Assembly (NCBI GenBank): GCA_022843745.1
Contig: JALHNB010000069.1
Coordinates: 1 to 33,663, forward strand
From: Anaerolineae bacterium
GTDB taxonomy: Bacteria > Chloroflexota > Anaerolineae > Aggregatilineales > Phototrophicaceae
Length of the DNA: 33,663 nt
Direction of reading: 5' to 3'
In this document: positions 23,780 through 32,845 of the stretch, piece by piece
Position numbering within the stretch: position 1 is the stretch's first letter
How the letters are laid out: each line of letters opens with the position of its first letter
The notes under the pieces: generated by a model
What the model was told of the DNA's origin: nothing
What the model saw: only the letters and a program-made list of their open reading frames with translations
Databases searched by the model: none
Position numbers and translations under genes: made by a program

Positions 23780-24559
23780 TCAAGCCCCTGTAATCATGTA
23801 TCGCATAGTGTTTCTAAGATGATATCCACCTGAATTTGTCTTGAATGGCGTGATGGCCTTCAAGATCACCTCGCGTACCAAATCCTCCCCTTTGGCTTGA
23901 ATTGCCCGTATGGCTGGACCCGAGGAAAGCAAGCCGCGCAAGGCTGTCTTCTCGTCAGGATAATCAAACGGACACTCAACAGTCCCGATTACTCCAGGGG
24001 TCATTCCTGCTTTTGTGGCGATGGCTTCCAGCGCTCCATCAGCCGAAAGTGCATAGGGGCCGGGGGAATCTGGCGGCGGCGGGGGCAACAATGACCCTAA
24101 TGCTTTAATAAAAACGGTGGTTTCATTTTCTTCTGGCCTACCAAACACAGCGATCACCACTGTTCCATTCCGCGATACACGGCTCGCTTCTCGCATTGCA
24201 TTTACAGGATTGGCAGCGAACTGAAACGAGCTAAAACCCGTGACCACGTCAAAAGTCTGGTCGGGGTAGGGCAGTTCTTCCATCTCGCCTACTCGGAAAT
24301 CACCGTCAGCCACACGCTCACCAGCAATTGTGAGCAGCGGTTCTGCCGCATCAATCCCGCTGACCCTTGCACCGAGCTTTGCCGCCATTTCACAGAAGAT
24401 ACCTGACCCGCACCCGATGTCAAGGACAGAAAATCCTTCGCTTACTTTGGTCTTCTGCAAAACCACTTCATAAAGTGGAATGACAATACCTTCCTGTACC
24501 TCTGCCCAATCTCGAGCGCGCGTTCCCCAAATCTGTCCTTGAGTTTTCGCTGTTCCCAT
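23780..24559 (-). CDS. Class I SAM-dependent methyltransferase
   Basis: This 259-residue protein is of the Methyltransf_11/UbiE-like type. Motif I is VLDIGCGSGIFCEMAAKLGARVSGIDAAEPLL (about residues 45-76). Motif II to III is GDFRVGEMEELPYPDQTFDVVTGFSSFQF. The later strand RVSRNGTVVIAVFGRP is typical. A substrate cannot be named. The C-terminal half is somewhat longer than in UbiE proteins and ends in RNTMRYMITGA. A GGGGAG ribosome site stands four bases before the ATG. Confidence 0.87.
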   Translation of the reverse strand: MGTAKTQGQIWGTRARDWAEVQEGIVIPLYEVVLQKTKVSEGFSVLDIGCGSGIFCEMAAKLGARVSGIDAAEPLLTIAGERVADGDFRVGEMEELPYPDQTFDVVTGFSSFQFAANPVNAMREASRVSRNGTVVIAVFGRPEENETTVFIKALGSLLPPPPPDSPGPYALSADGALEAIATKAGMTPGVIGTVECPFDYPDEKTALRGLLSSGPAIRAIQAKGEDLVREVILKAITPFKTNSGGYHLRNTMRYMITGA

Positions 24560-24615
24560 AAGTCTCCCCTATAATGCCTGATCTGCTCTCAACTTTGTTG
24601 CGAATCCGCCCAGCG

Positions 24616-25128
24616 TTACCGAGGGTACATCTTTCTGGTCTTTTTGCCCAATGTCGTGACGGCTCTGAATGAAAATTCTCGCGATGCGCCGACCACGCGC
24701 AGCCAAACGATGCACATCAGCGCGAAGACCGCCGCCGGGATTAACGTGCGGTGATAGCCTCGAAAGTTCGGATCATACATCACAGGTGGGTAGGGGAAGA
24801 CCGCGTTGTTGACGAAAAACGAGATCAGCAGCGCCGCCCAAAAGAGGATCGCGAATGCGAAATTAACGCCTGCCAGATAAGCCAGTTTACGTTTGCGCAG
24901 CGCAAATACGATATTTGCCAGCACCAGCGGAATGCTGAAAATGTAAACGCCAGGGGCAGTCTCGAAGAAATCATTGAGGGTACGCTGCCATGTGCCTAAT
25001 TCTGGACGCTGCACGGCGGTATCCCAGGGGGCAAAAATGAGATTGGTCATGATCGTCAGGGCGAACAGGACAGCGAGAATCGACAGCAAAAACAGCAGAA
25101 TCGGGATAGCGGTGCGTATCGTTTTCAT
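24616..25128 (-). CDS. Integral membrane hypothetical protein
   Basis: This 170-residue protein has four predicted membrane helices (about residues 4-28, 51-68, 75-96 and 117-137). The loop between the first two carries LIFAPWDTAVQRPELGTWQRTLNDFFE. The C-terminal tail is strongly basic (GKKTRKMYPR) and so is probably cytoplasmic. I recognise no family. The start at 25128 (MKTIRTA) follows AGGAG by seven bases. The frame could extend back to 25215, but that part reads through a repeat. Confidence 0.7.
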   Translation of the reverse strand: MKTIRTAIPILLFLLSILAVLFALTIMTNLIFAPWDTAVQRPELGTWQRTLNDFFETAPGVYIFSIPLVLANIVFALRKRKLAYLAGVNFAFAILFWAALLISFFVNNAVFPYPPVMYDPNFRGYHRTLIPAAVFALMCIVWLRVVGASREFSFRAVTTLGKKTRKMYPR

Positions 25129-25164
25129 CGGTTGACTCCTCATTAAACACGGATAACCATCTTC

Positions 25165-25190
25165 GTAGGGGTTTGATACATCAAAACCCT
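25165..25190. repeat. Family A dispersed hairpin repeat (decayed)
   Basis: GTAGGGGTTTGATACATCAA followed by AACCCT. Arms pair but have fewer G-C pairs than most copies. Confidence 0.6.
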
Positions 25191-25262
25191 TTTTCGTCTT
25201 GGTTTGCCTGGGCATGATAATGCAGTTTAAAAATTAACTACGGATAACGCGAGACCGTTTTT

Positions 25263-25289
25263 GTAGGAACACGATGTATCGTGTCCTCA
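25263..25289. repeat. Family A dispersed hairpin repeat
   Basis: GTAGGAACACGATGTATCGT followed by GTCCTCA. The GGACAC-like outer arms pair. Confidence 0.65.
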
Positions 25290-25337
25290 TTTCCAGGAAC
25301 ACCCACGTTTTGGCGAACATTTCGGTTGGGTGAACCA

Positions 25338-25411
25338 GGGCATGATGCATCATGCCCCTACGAAAACCGTACTCCGATTTATTTTGTTGAATCGCATCAT
25401 TTTGCCCCTAC
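25338..25411. repeat. Family A composite repeat with long flank
   Basis: GGGCATGATGCATCATGCCC followed by CTAC at 25358-25361, and then a flank CGTACTCCGATTTATTTTGT leading to a second half-site TTTGCCCCTAC ending at 25411. The composite matches those at 13212 and 33502 in reverse orientation. Confidence 0.65.
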
Positions 25412-25899
25412 GTCGTACATCGTATTCATTTCTTAAATCGCACTATTGCGACCCTACAGACTACACCTTAAATGTGTTACTGATGTTATCGCGTTTCGGT
25501 TGAAATGGTTAGCGGGCGGCCCTTGCAGGGCAGGCATTCGCAGCACCTTTAAAATTGACATTGGTACTGCTACGGGAATTTGCGGTTTGCGGGTTCTATG
25601 GTATAGTTTTCGCAACGCATGGCATATAAATTATAATTATTTTGCCGTGGTCGTTGGGCTGATAAGATTCTGAAATAAATGTTGTTTACGAATTTTTGGA
25701 TAAATTGCCGATAACCCTTTGATCGCGTCACTGAATTACATCATTCAACCCAGACGTAATGCCTGCTTGCCATCGTTTATATTCGGCACGAGGTGATTGT
25801 GGCCTACGTCTTATTCAAGTCTCAGGAGGCGATGCACCGCAAAAACCAGTTTTGGGCTTCAGTAAAAATTTCTAATTAAACTTTTGGAGGTTCTGAAAA

Positions 25900-27270
25900 A
25901 TGTCATCTTCTAAACACGAAAAAACAGAAAAACCCCTTTCCAGACGTGATTTTCTCCGTATCGCTGCCAGTACCACCGCAGCCACATCCATCGCCGCGAT
26001 TGCTCCCGGCATGGCAGCGGCAATGCCACAGGCGCAGGAAGCCGGAACCGTGAGCGTCTGGGGCTGGCCGACGCAGTTGACCCGCTACCTGGACGAATCG
26101 GGTACGGAAATGATTAACGAGAAGGTTCTGGAAGACCTGGGCCTGACACTCGAATTGAATCTGGTCGATCAGCCTGACCTCGCGCCGAAGCTGAAAGCCG
26201 CGCTGCCTGCTGGCACTGGCCCGGATGTTGTCACCACCGACTTTGACGTGATGGGGCCATACTGGCAGTTTATGACCGCGCTGGATGGGTTCGCCGAAGT
26301 GGAATGGGGCGGCAATTGGCGCACGGATGTCTTTAGTGACACGGCACTGAGCGAAATGGATGTGGTGGCGGGTATCGTCGAACGACCCGGCGAAGCGTTC
26401 TATCTTCCCGGCAACATGCAGTTGTTGGGCTGGCCCTATTACTGGATTTCCGATTTCGAAGCGCACGACATCGATGTCTCCACGATGACGACGTTTGATG
26501 CCTTCATCTCGGCCTGCGATACGCTGAAAGCCGCCGGAATCACCCCGATTATCGGCGCTGACCACCCGGCAAGTCTGGCGGACTGGTTCAAGAGTTTGGT
26601 CGAGGTGGCCGCGCCGGGCAAGATGGCACAGGTGCAGTATGGTGAAGCGATGTTCACCGATACCGATATGGTGGAAACCTTCAACCTCATCTCGACAATA
26701 TTCAATGAATACATGCAGGAAGGCGCGATTGCCACCGAAACGGGTGCATCGTTTGACTCCTTCCATTCGCATGGCGGCGCGATGTGCATGACCTTCACGG
26801 GAACGCCATTTTTCGGCTTCCTGAACAACGAAAACGAAGAAGTTCGCAACAACATGCGCTCGAACTACGGCACATTCCAGATGCCGGGTGCTAAGGGTCT
26901 GGCATCGACGGACGCGGGTGTCGCCATCGTGGATGCCTCGCAGAATAAAGATAATGCGTGGCTGTATGTCAAGTGGGCGACGACGGGCAACGGCGCGATG
27001 CACGCTGCCGAAGTTGCCGCACAGCCGTTTGGCGCGAAGGCCATCCAGCCTGCTGCTACAGGTACGGACTTTGACACGAATCTGGGCGCTCCGCTGTTCG
27101 AGGCGCTGCAATCAGGCGATAACGTTTTCCGCCGCATTCTCTGCGCGGATGTTTACAACGCCATCACGAATGTCATTCCGGGTGTCGTCACGGGGCAGAT
27201 CACCGCCGAGATTGCCGCCGCCGACGTACAGGAAGCCTTTGACCGCAACTGCGGCCAGTGGGTGCGGTAA
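25900..27270 (+). CDS. ABC transporter substrate-binding protein, carbohydrate type (Tat-exported)
   Basis: This 456-residue extracytoplasmic solute-binding protein belongs to family 1 (sugar type). The N-terminus is a twin-arginine signal, SRRDFLRIAASTTAATSIAA (residues 14-33), ending near AMPQA. The mature part opens VSVWGWPTQLTRYL and keeps the family's hinge and lid phrases, such as GPDVVTTDFDVMGPYWQFM, YYWISDFEAHDIDVSTMTTFDAFI and AWLYVKWATTGNGAMHAAE. The ligand is probably an oligosaccharide, judging from the MalF/MalG-like permeases and glycoside hydrolase downstream. TTGGAGG stands nine to ten bases before the ATG. It is the first gene of the unit. Confidence 0.92.
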   Translation: MSSSKHEKTEKPLSRRDFLRIAASTTAATSIAAIAPGMAAAMPQAQEAGTVSVWGWPTQLTRYLDESGTEMINEKVLEDLGLTLELNLVDQPDLAPKLKAALPAGTGPDVVTTDFDVMGPYWQFMTALDGFAEVEWGGNWRTDVFSDTALSEMDVVAGIVERPGEAFYLPGNMQLLGWPYYWISDFEAHDIDVSTMTTFDAFISACDTLKAAGITPIIGADHPASLADWFKSLVEVAAPGKMAQVQYGEAMFTDTDMVETFNLISTIFNEYMQEGAIATETGASFDSFHSHGGAMCMTFTGTPFFGFLNNENEEVRNNMRSNYGTFQMPGAKGLASTDAGVAIVDASQNKDNAWLYVKWATTGNGAMHAAEVAAQPFGAKAIQPAATGTDFDTNLGAPLFEALQSGDNVFRRILCADVYNAITNVIPGVVTGQITAEIAAADVQEAFDRNCGQWVR

Positions 27271-27310
27271 GTCGTATCTCAACTTGGTTGCGGGTCGTGT
27301 TGCTGACCTG

Positions 27311-27355
27311 TCCCCACCCCTAAATCCCCTCCCCATTACATGGAGAGGGGACTTT
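27311..27355. repeat. Family B repeat, first of a head-to-head pair
   Basis: TCCCCACCCCTAAATCCCCT and CCCCATTACATGG lead to GAGAGGGGACTTT. It faces a second copy 13 bases later, inside the gap between the binding-protein and permease genes. Confidence 0.8.
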
Positions 27356-27368
27356 CTTGACATCATAA

Positions 27369-27407
27369 GCCCCCTCTCTACGCAGTGGAGAGGGGTTGGG
27401 GGTGAGG
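27369..27407. repeat. Family B repeat, second of a head-to-head pair
   Basis: GCCCCCTCTCTACGCAGTGG and AGAGGGGTTGGGGGTGAGG. This copy is the reverse of the one at 27311, so the two can also pair with each other over about 95 bases. Confidence 0.8.
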
Positions 27408-27497
27408 ACAAGCAATCAGGATTATCTCAATCGCGTAACGTGGAGCATGACTGCATAAAAATGGCGCAGTCACGCTTTGACAGGAGGCTACCGCACC

Positions 27498-28454
27498 ATG
27501 TCCAGTGACAACCTGTCCGTCAGCAGCATGACCATGCCGATCACATCATCAGCCCAGCACAAATCCTTCTGGAAGCGCTATAAAATTAACAGCGGCCTGT
27601 TTTTCGTGCTGCCTGCCGTGTTCATGTACCTGCTGTTTGTTGCCTGGCCGATCATCTCTACGATTTCCTCCAGTTTTTTCGATTGGGATGGGATTAGTAT
27701 CGAGCGTGAATTTATCGGCCTGAAAAATTATATCGATCTGCTTACCAGGGATCGCGCCTTTCGCATGAGCGTGACCAACAATGTGCTTTGGGCGGTCATC
27801 AGCATCAGCGTTCTTACGGTTGTGGGTTTTCTGGTCGCCTATATGCTCAATCAAGGGCTGCGGCTTCGAAACCTCTACCGCACGCTGATCTTTTTGCCGA
27901 CGACGGCCTCGCTGGTTGTCATCGGCTTTACGTGGGAATTTATGTACCGCACCGACGGCGGTATTGTGAACCAAATCCTGACTTTTCTGGGGCTTGAGTC
28001 CTGGATACGCCTGTGGCTGGCGGATGCCGGCGTCACGATTTATGCCGTGATGCTCGTCGGGATATGGTCGGCGCTTGGCTCATGGGTCGTCATCTATCTG
28101 GCGGCGCTGCAAGGTATCCCGCAGGACTTATACGACAGCGCGGCGGTTGATGGGGCGACAGGCATCCGGCAGATGATCCATCTGGCGATCCCGCTGACCA
28201 TGTCCACGACACGCGCCCTGTTGATCCTCGGATTTATCGGGGCGATCAATCAATTTGGGCTGGTGTATCTGCTGTCGCGCGGTGGGCCATATCACGCCTC
28301 GGAAGTCATGGCGTATCAGGTTTACGATCTGGCGTTCAAGACCAATCATACAGGCTATGCGTCCGCGTTGTCTGTCGTGCTTTTGATGATCTCAGCTGTT
28401 GTGACCGTTATTCAACTGATTTTGCTGCGAGGGCGTGCGGCGTTGTTCGGCTAG
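27498..28454 (+). CDS. Sugar ABC transporter permease, MalF/UgpA-like
   Basis: This 318-residue membrane permease has about six helices. The first lies near LFFVLPAVFMYLLFVAWPIIS (residues about 34-55). The EAA loop that contacts the ATPase is LYDSAAVDGATGIRQMIHLAIPL (about residues 211-233). A FYNWDG-like phrase (SSFFDWDGIS) is typical of the branch. AGGAGG lies ten bases before the ATG at 27498. A GTG at 27477 is less likely, because it precedes that site. The gene follows the binding-protein gene after a 227-base gap that holds a pair of family B hairpins. Confidence 0.92.
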   Translation: MSSDNLSVSSMTMPITSSAQHKSFWKRYKINSGLFFVLPAVFMYLLFVAWPIISTISSSFFDWDGISIEREFIGLKNYIDLLTRDRAFRMSVTNNVLWAVISISVLTVVGFLVAYMLNQGLRLRNLYRTLIFLPTTASLVVIGFTWEFMYRTDGGIVNQILTFLGLESWIRLWLADAGVTIYAVMLVGIWSALGSWVVIYLAALQGIPQDLYDSAAVDGATGIRQMIHLAIPLTMSTTRALLILGFIGAINQFGLVYLLSRGGPYHASEVMAYQVYDLAFKTNHTGYASALSVVLLMISAVVTVIQLILLRGRAALFG

Positions 28455-28460
28455 AATGCC

Positions 28461-28530
28461 ATCCCCTATCCCCCGGCCCCTTTCTCCCGCAGGGACTTCC
28501 GTTGGTCGCCCATAGCATGGAGAAAGGAGA
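28461..28530. repeat. Family B repeat with an 18-bp nested module in its loop
   Basis: ATCCCCTATCCCCCGGCCCC and TTTCTCCCG form the left part; CATGGAGAAAGGAGAG forms the right. Between them is CAGGGACTTCCGTTGGTC (28490-28507), nearly the same as the insert in the family A copy at 1945-1962. Confidence 0.75.
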
Positions 28531-28611
28531 GTCAGAGAAGGCGGAAGTCACTTTTAAACAGGCGCAAACGGACGCGCACAGTTATGCAAACAGGTCGAAG
28601 GATTATTACTT

Positions 28612-29451
28612 ATGGTTATTCGCACACGTCGAACCCAATCCATCAATGCGGTTCTCAATCTGATTCTGATTATTATTTCATTTGTGATGATTATCCCCTG
28701 GTTGGTCGCTTTAAGCACATCGCTGAAAGCCCCCGGCGAAACGCTGACGAATCCGGGCATCATCCCCCAGCAGATCGACATCGCGAAATTTGTCGATGTC
28801 TTCTGGCGGGCAAACGTTCCGCTGCTCGCGATGAACAGCATTATCGTGACAGGCACTACCGTGATCTGTGTTCTGTTTCTGGCATCGCTGGCGGCCTATG
28901 GGTTCGCACGGCTGGATTTTATCCTGAAGGAAGGGCTTTTCTTCCTGCTCCTGACGGGGCTGATGCTCCAGAGCGCGGCTTTGATGGTTCCGCTGTATCA
29001 GGTCAACCACACGCTGGGGCTGCTCAACACGCGGCTGGCATTGATCGGCCCGTATGTCGCGCTGGGGCTGCCGTTCGCGGTGCTGATCTTGCGCGGCTTT
29101 TTCGAGGGTCTGCCGAAAGAAATCGAGGAGGCCGCGATTGTCGATGGCGCGTCTCGTTTTACCATCTACTGGCGCATCCTCTTGCCGCTTACCCGACCAG
29201 CATTGGCAACCGTCGGCGTGTTTATCGGCCTCGCGTCCTGGAATGATTTCCTGCTGCCAATGCTGTTCCTGACGAAAAATGAACTCGCCACTTTGCCCAC
29301 TGGTCTGCTGATTTTCCAGTTTGACAATATCGTCCGGCAAGAGCATCGTTTTGCGCTGATCGTGATGATGATGCTGCCTGTCGTAGCCGTGTTCCTGATG
29401 CTCCAGCGCCAGTTTATGCTTGGCCTGACGGCGGGCGCGGTCAAGGGGTAG
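28612..29451 (+). CDS. Sugar ABC transporter permease, MalG/UgpE-like
   Basis: This 279-residue membrane permease has about six helices and is the partner of the MalF-like protein upstream. The EAA loop is clear as EIEEAAIVDGASRFTIYWRI followed by LLPLTRPALATVG (about residues 170-202). The phrase GLASWNDFLLPMLFLTKNE and an N-terminal LSTSLKAPGETL are standard for this family. GAAGGA stands about ten bases before the ATG. A 157-base gap with a family B repeat separates it from the upstream permease. No ATP-binding subunit follows. Confidence 0.92.
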   Translation: MVIRTRRTQSINAVLNLILIIISFVMIIPWLVALSTSLKAPGETLTNPGIIPQQIDIAKFVDVFWRANVPLLAMNSIIVTGTTVICVLFLASLAAYGFARLDFILKEGLFFLLLTGLMLQSAALMVPLYQVNHTLGLLNTRLALIGPYVALGLPFAVLILRGFFEGLPKEIEEAAIVDGASRFTIYWRILLPLTRPALATVGVFIGLASWNDFLLPMLFLTKNELATLPTGLLIFQFDNIVRQEHRFALIVMMMLPVVAVFLMLQRQFMLGLTAGAVKG

Positions 29452-29510
29452 CGGCGGGCGAAAATTAAGCTCTGTTGACATTTAAGATTGATGATGTAAT
29501 TTCCTGGCAT

Positions 29511-29553
29511 CCTCACCCCAAACCCCTCCCCATCGCAATGGGGAGGGGCTTAA
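29511..29553. repeat. Family B repeat, first of a head-to-head pair
   Basis: CCTCACCCCAAACCCCTCCC and CATCGCAATGGGGAGGGGCTT. It lies right behind the MalG-like gene. Confidence 0.8.
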
Positions 29554-29562
29554 AATCGGTTT

Positions 29563-29610
29563 GACTCCCCCTCTGCAATGCTTTGGAGATGCGCAGCGGC
29601 TGGGGGTGAG
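29563..29610. repeat. Family B repeat, second of a head-to-head pair
   Basis: GACTCCCCCTCTGCAATGCT and TTGGAGATGCGCAGCGGCTG, ending GGGGTGAG. One arm is altered by a short insertion (ATGCGCAGCGGC), so it no longer pairs fully. Confidence 0.7.
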
Positions 29611-29743
29611 CATGAGCAAATGCCAACAGAACTCATTTGTTTGCCCTGGAGAAATTCGTTGATGTAGCCGAAACTTTCTTTTCATAATAAGCACACTTGT
29701 GCTAAAATACGAGTTATCGCTTAATAAAATAAGGAACTCGGTC

Positions 29744-30346
<603 letters not shown>

Positions 30347-30385
30347 TCGTGCGGGTCGAGCCTCTGAGAACCCATCTGAATATTC

Positions 30386-30433
30386 ATCCCCTATCTCCCA
30401 ACCCCTTTCCCCATTGCATGGAGAAAGGGGAGC
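30386..30433. repeat. Family B dispersed hairpin repeat
   Basis: ATCCCCTATCTCCCAACCCC and TTTCCCCATTGCATGG, then AGAAAGGGGAGC. It is the closest relative of the copy at 28461, without the nested insert. Confidence 0.8.
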
Positions 30434-30585
30434 AAGACAGTCTTAGGATGGGTGAATGAAGCCATCAATGGCTAATTTGGTAGCCTGCAAAGCATCATAA
30501 AGCGAATATTCAGACAGGTTCTGAAGGTGAAGTCGATGGATGACCCAAAGCCAAAATTTACTTCAAATGAAGACAAGGAATTAAT

Positions 30586-32217
30586 ATGCTTTTTGCGATC
30601 CAGAACACCGCTGCCGAGTGGCATTACAGCTCCGGCAAGACTTACGCCGACCCTTTTAACGATGTGCAGCTTGATGTGCTGATGACCTCCCCGGATGGGC
30701 GCGAACAGCGTGTTCCGGCATTCTGGGCGGGCGATCACACCTGGCGCGTGCGTTACAGCTCGCCGCAAATTGGCACGCACCGATTTCGCACGGAATGCTC
30801 CGACACGACCAATACCAGCCTGCATGGACAGGAAGGGACGCTGGAAGTTTCGCCCTACACAGGCAGCAATGCTTTGCTTCAGCATGGTCGGTTACGAATA
30901 GCCGCCGACAAGCGACATCTTGAACATCAGGACGGTACGCCGTTTTTCTGGCTGGGCGATACGTGGTGGATGGGATTCTGCAAAAGGCTGAAATGGCCGC
31001 AGGATTTCCGCGAACTGACGGCTGATCGGGTCGCCAAAGGCTTTAGCCTGATTCAGATTGTGGCGGGTTTATACCCGGATATGCCGCCGTTTGATGAGCG
31101 CGGCGCGAACGAAGCGGGCTTCCCCTGGGAAACCGATTTCAGCCGCATCAACCCGGCGTATTTCGATCTGGTCGATCTGAAGGTTAATTATCTGGTTGAG
31201 GCGGGACTCGTCCCCTGCATGGTCGGATTCTGGGGCTATTTTCTGGATTTCGCCGGGGCGGAAGTGCTGAAAAAGCACTGGAAATATCTGATCGCCCGCT
31301 ATGGCGCGTATCCTGTCGTCTGGTGTGCGGCGGGTGAGGCGCTGCTGCCGTATTATCAATCCGAGGAATTTGCGCAGCTTCTGGCAACGCCGGATATGAA
31401 CACCTGGCTGCCTGCCGAGAAACGCGCGGCGTGGTCGGATATGATGCGGATGATAAAGACGACTGACCCCTACCAGCACCCGCTGACGATCCACCCCATC
31501 ATTCACGGGACGGATCAGGTAGACGATCCGAGTACGATGGATTTTGACTGGCTGCAAACGGGTCACGGCGGCTATCAAAGTCTGGCAAGTACGATTAACA
31601 CGCTGGAAGATGCGCTGGGACGTGAGCCGAAAATGCCCGTGCTGGTCAGCGAAGTCTGCTATGAAGGCATCCTCGAAGGCAGCCGCGAGGAAGTTCAGCG
31701 ATTCCTGTTCTGGACGTGTCTGCTTTCCGGCGCGGCGGGGCATACCTATGGCGCGAACGGCATCTGGCAGGTGAACACGCCAGAACAGCCGCATGGGGCA
31801 TCACCGCACGGGATCGCTTGGGGCAATATCCCCTGGCAGGATGCTTATAAGCTGCCGGGATCGCGACAGATTGGTCTGGCGAAACGTGTTTTTGAGCGCT
31901 TTGCCTGGTGGCAGTTTGAGCAGCATCCCGAATGGATTGACCCGCACGAAACGCCCCAAGAACGCCAATTGTCCTACGCGGCGGGGATTCCAGGTCAGGT
32001 GCGGCTGATTTATATGCCTGTTGGCGCGGTGCGGATCGACAATAATCAACCTGTTCTGAAGCAGTTGGAGGCCGGGGTTGTTTATCGCGCCTCGTATTTC
32101 GACCCCAAGACGGGCAACTCCTATGATCTCGGCACGGTCACAGGCAACGCGCAGGGGGAATTCCAGATACCCAAACCGCCGATTCTTCAGGATTGGGTGA
32201 TGATTCTGGAAGCGTGA
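30586..32217 (+). CDS. DUF5060/DUF4038 putative glycoside hydrolase
   Basis: This 543-residue protein has three parts. Residues about 5-90 form a DUF5060 beta-sandwich (WHYSSGKTYADPFNDVQLDVLM and TWRVRYSSPQIGTHRF). Residues about 95-440 form a DUF4038 barrel related to the apiosidase family GH140, with FFWLGDTWWMGF near the start. Residues about 455-543 form a beta-rich C-terminal domain. Candidate catalytic acids are E251 in VVWCAAGEALLPYY and E356 in VLVSEVCYEG, at barrel-strand ends. There is no signal peptide, so it should act in the cytoplasm on imported sugars, which suits the transporter upstream. AAGGA stands six bases before the ATG. The exact substrate is not predictable. Confidence 0.85.
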   Translation: MLFAIQNTAAEWHYSSGKTYADPFNDVQLDVLMTSPDGREQRVPAFWAGDHTWRVRYSSPQIGTHRFRTECSDTTNTSLHGQEGTLEVSPYTGSNALLQHGRLRIAADKRHLEHQDGTPFFWLGDTWWMGFCKRLKWPQDFRELTADRVAKGFSLIQIVAGLYPDMPPFDERGANEAGFPWETDFSRINPAYFDLVDLKVNYLVEAGLVPCMVGFWGYFLDFAGAEVLKKHWKYLIARYGAYPVVWCAAGEALLPYYQSEEFAQLLATPDMNTWLPAEKRAAWSDMMRMIKTTDPYQHPLTIHPIIHGTDQVDDPSTMDFDWLQTGHGGYQSLASTINTLEDALGREPKMPVLVSEVCYEGILEGSREEVQRFLFWTCLLSGAAGHTYGANGIWQVNTPEQPHGASPHGIAWGNIPWQDAYKLPGSRQIGLAKRVFERFAWWQFEQHPEWIDPHETPQERQLSYAAGIPGQVRLIYMPVGAVRIDNNQPVLKQLEAGVVYRASYFDPKTGNSYDLGTVTGNAQGEFQIPKPPILQDWVMILEA

Positions 32218-32246
32218 ATCTTTAGTAGAGCTAGAGGCAATTGGAT

Positions 32247-32669
32247 ATGCCCAATATCAGTGACAATACGCCTCATCAACTAGATGCGCTCAATAACTGG
32301 CTGGGCGATGTTTATGGCGAGGGAACAAATTTTGGCACGCTGCTGCTTGACTCAGGCTTCAGTGAGGCGGAAATCGAACAGATCAAACGAGAGCATCTGA
32401 GCGAGTTGTTGCAGGCCGTAATCGATCTCATGGCTAGTTACACTGATCTGTCCAGAGAACGAAGTACCATGCTCATGGTACAGCATTATGGCTTGATCGA
32501 TGGCAAGCCAGTAGCCTTAGAAGAACTTGGACATAGCGCAGGTGTTGCCCGAGAGCGTATTCGCCAATTGGTCACCAAGCGGCTGAACTTGTATCGTGAT
32601 CCCAAGCGGCAGGCAATATTCCAACAGGATTTCGCTGCCATTGGTCGGCGGTTATTGGGTAACACATGA
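32247..32669 (+). CDS. Orphan sigma-70 region-4-like helix-turn-helix protein
   Basis: This 140-residue protein's residues about 74-115 (LMVQHYGLIDGKPVALEELGHSAGVARERIRQLVTKRLNLYR) follow the region-4 plan of sigma-70 factors, including the VxRERIRQL recognition helix. There is no region 2 and the N-terminal 70 residues look unrelated. The protein therefore cannot be a full sigma factor and may act as an adaptor, an anti-sigma-like decoy or a simple DNA-binding regulator. The ATG at 32247 has AGAGG nine bases upstream, better than the TTG at 32241. It lies 29 bases after the hydrolase gene. Its stop overlaps the next start by ATGA. Confidence 0.75.
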   Translation: MPNISDNTPHQLDALNNWLGDVYGEGTNFGTLLLDSGFSEAEIEQIKREHLSELLQAVIDLMASYTDLSRERSTMLMVQHYGLIDGKPVALEELGHSAGVARERIRQLVTKRLNLYRDPKRQAIFQQDFAAIGRRLLGNT

Positions 32670-32821
32670 CACGCTCAAAAAGTCCGCTTAAGCTCCAATG
32701 GAACGAGAACTATCTGACGATCTCCGGCGATCATCTTTCCGGCAAAGAGATACCAATTCACTACCTGGATGCCTACTGCTGGGATCAATCGACGACTGCT
32801 TGTTGCCAGAGGATGCCCTAA
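32666..32821 (+). pseudogene. Truncated reading frame overlapping the sigma-like gene
   Basis: This 51-residue frame starts in the ATGA overlap with the upstream stop. The first part (LKLQWNENYLTISGDHLSGK followed by EIPIHYLDAYC) reads like a real protein start. After about residue 38 it becomes unconvincing (WDQSTTACCQRMP) and stops. A family A repeat begins 25 bases later. I think this is the 5-prime end of a longer lost gene, cut by deletion or by a repeat. I vaguely associate the WNENYLTISGDHL phrase with a DUF found in Planctomycetes and Chloroflexota, but cannot name it. Confidence 0.5.
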
Positions 32822-32845
32822 AATCTCTTATCTTGGTGCATATGA

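Larger units (their letters stand above)
25129..25899. other. Long intergenic region with repeats, ahead of the sugar transporter unit
   Basis: These 771 bases hold no credible gene. Family A copies lie at 25165-25190, 25263-25289 and 25338-25361, the last with a long flank to 25411. Plus-strand frames in 25446-25673 and a 15-codon frame at 25832-25879 look like chance. An AT-rich stretch (CATATAAATTATAATTATTT, from about 25622) could contain a -10 box for the transporter unit, but I cannot fix the start. Confidence 0.6.

Noticed and set aside
25446-25673. Plus-strand reading frame of 75 codons ahead of the sugar transporter
   Set aside because: It has poor composition for a protein, no good ribosome site, and it crosses likely promoter sequence.
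25832-25879. 15-codon leader peptide before the binding-protein gene
   Set aside because: AGGAGG is present but only two bases before the ATG, and nothing suggests attenuation. Its stop lies 20 bases before the real start codon.
25903-27111. 402-codon minus-strand frame opposite the binding protein
   Set aside because: It is the antisense shadow of a well-supported gene, rich in arginine and histidine as expected for such shadows.
29511-29610. Rho-independent terminator behind the MalG-like gene
   Set aside because: The hairpins are strong but no T-run follows. They belong to the family B repeats. A termination role remains possible but is not supported.
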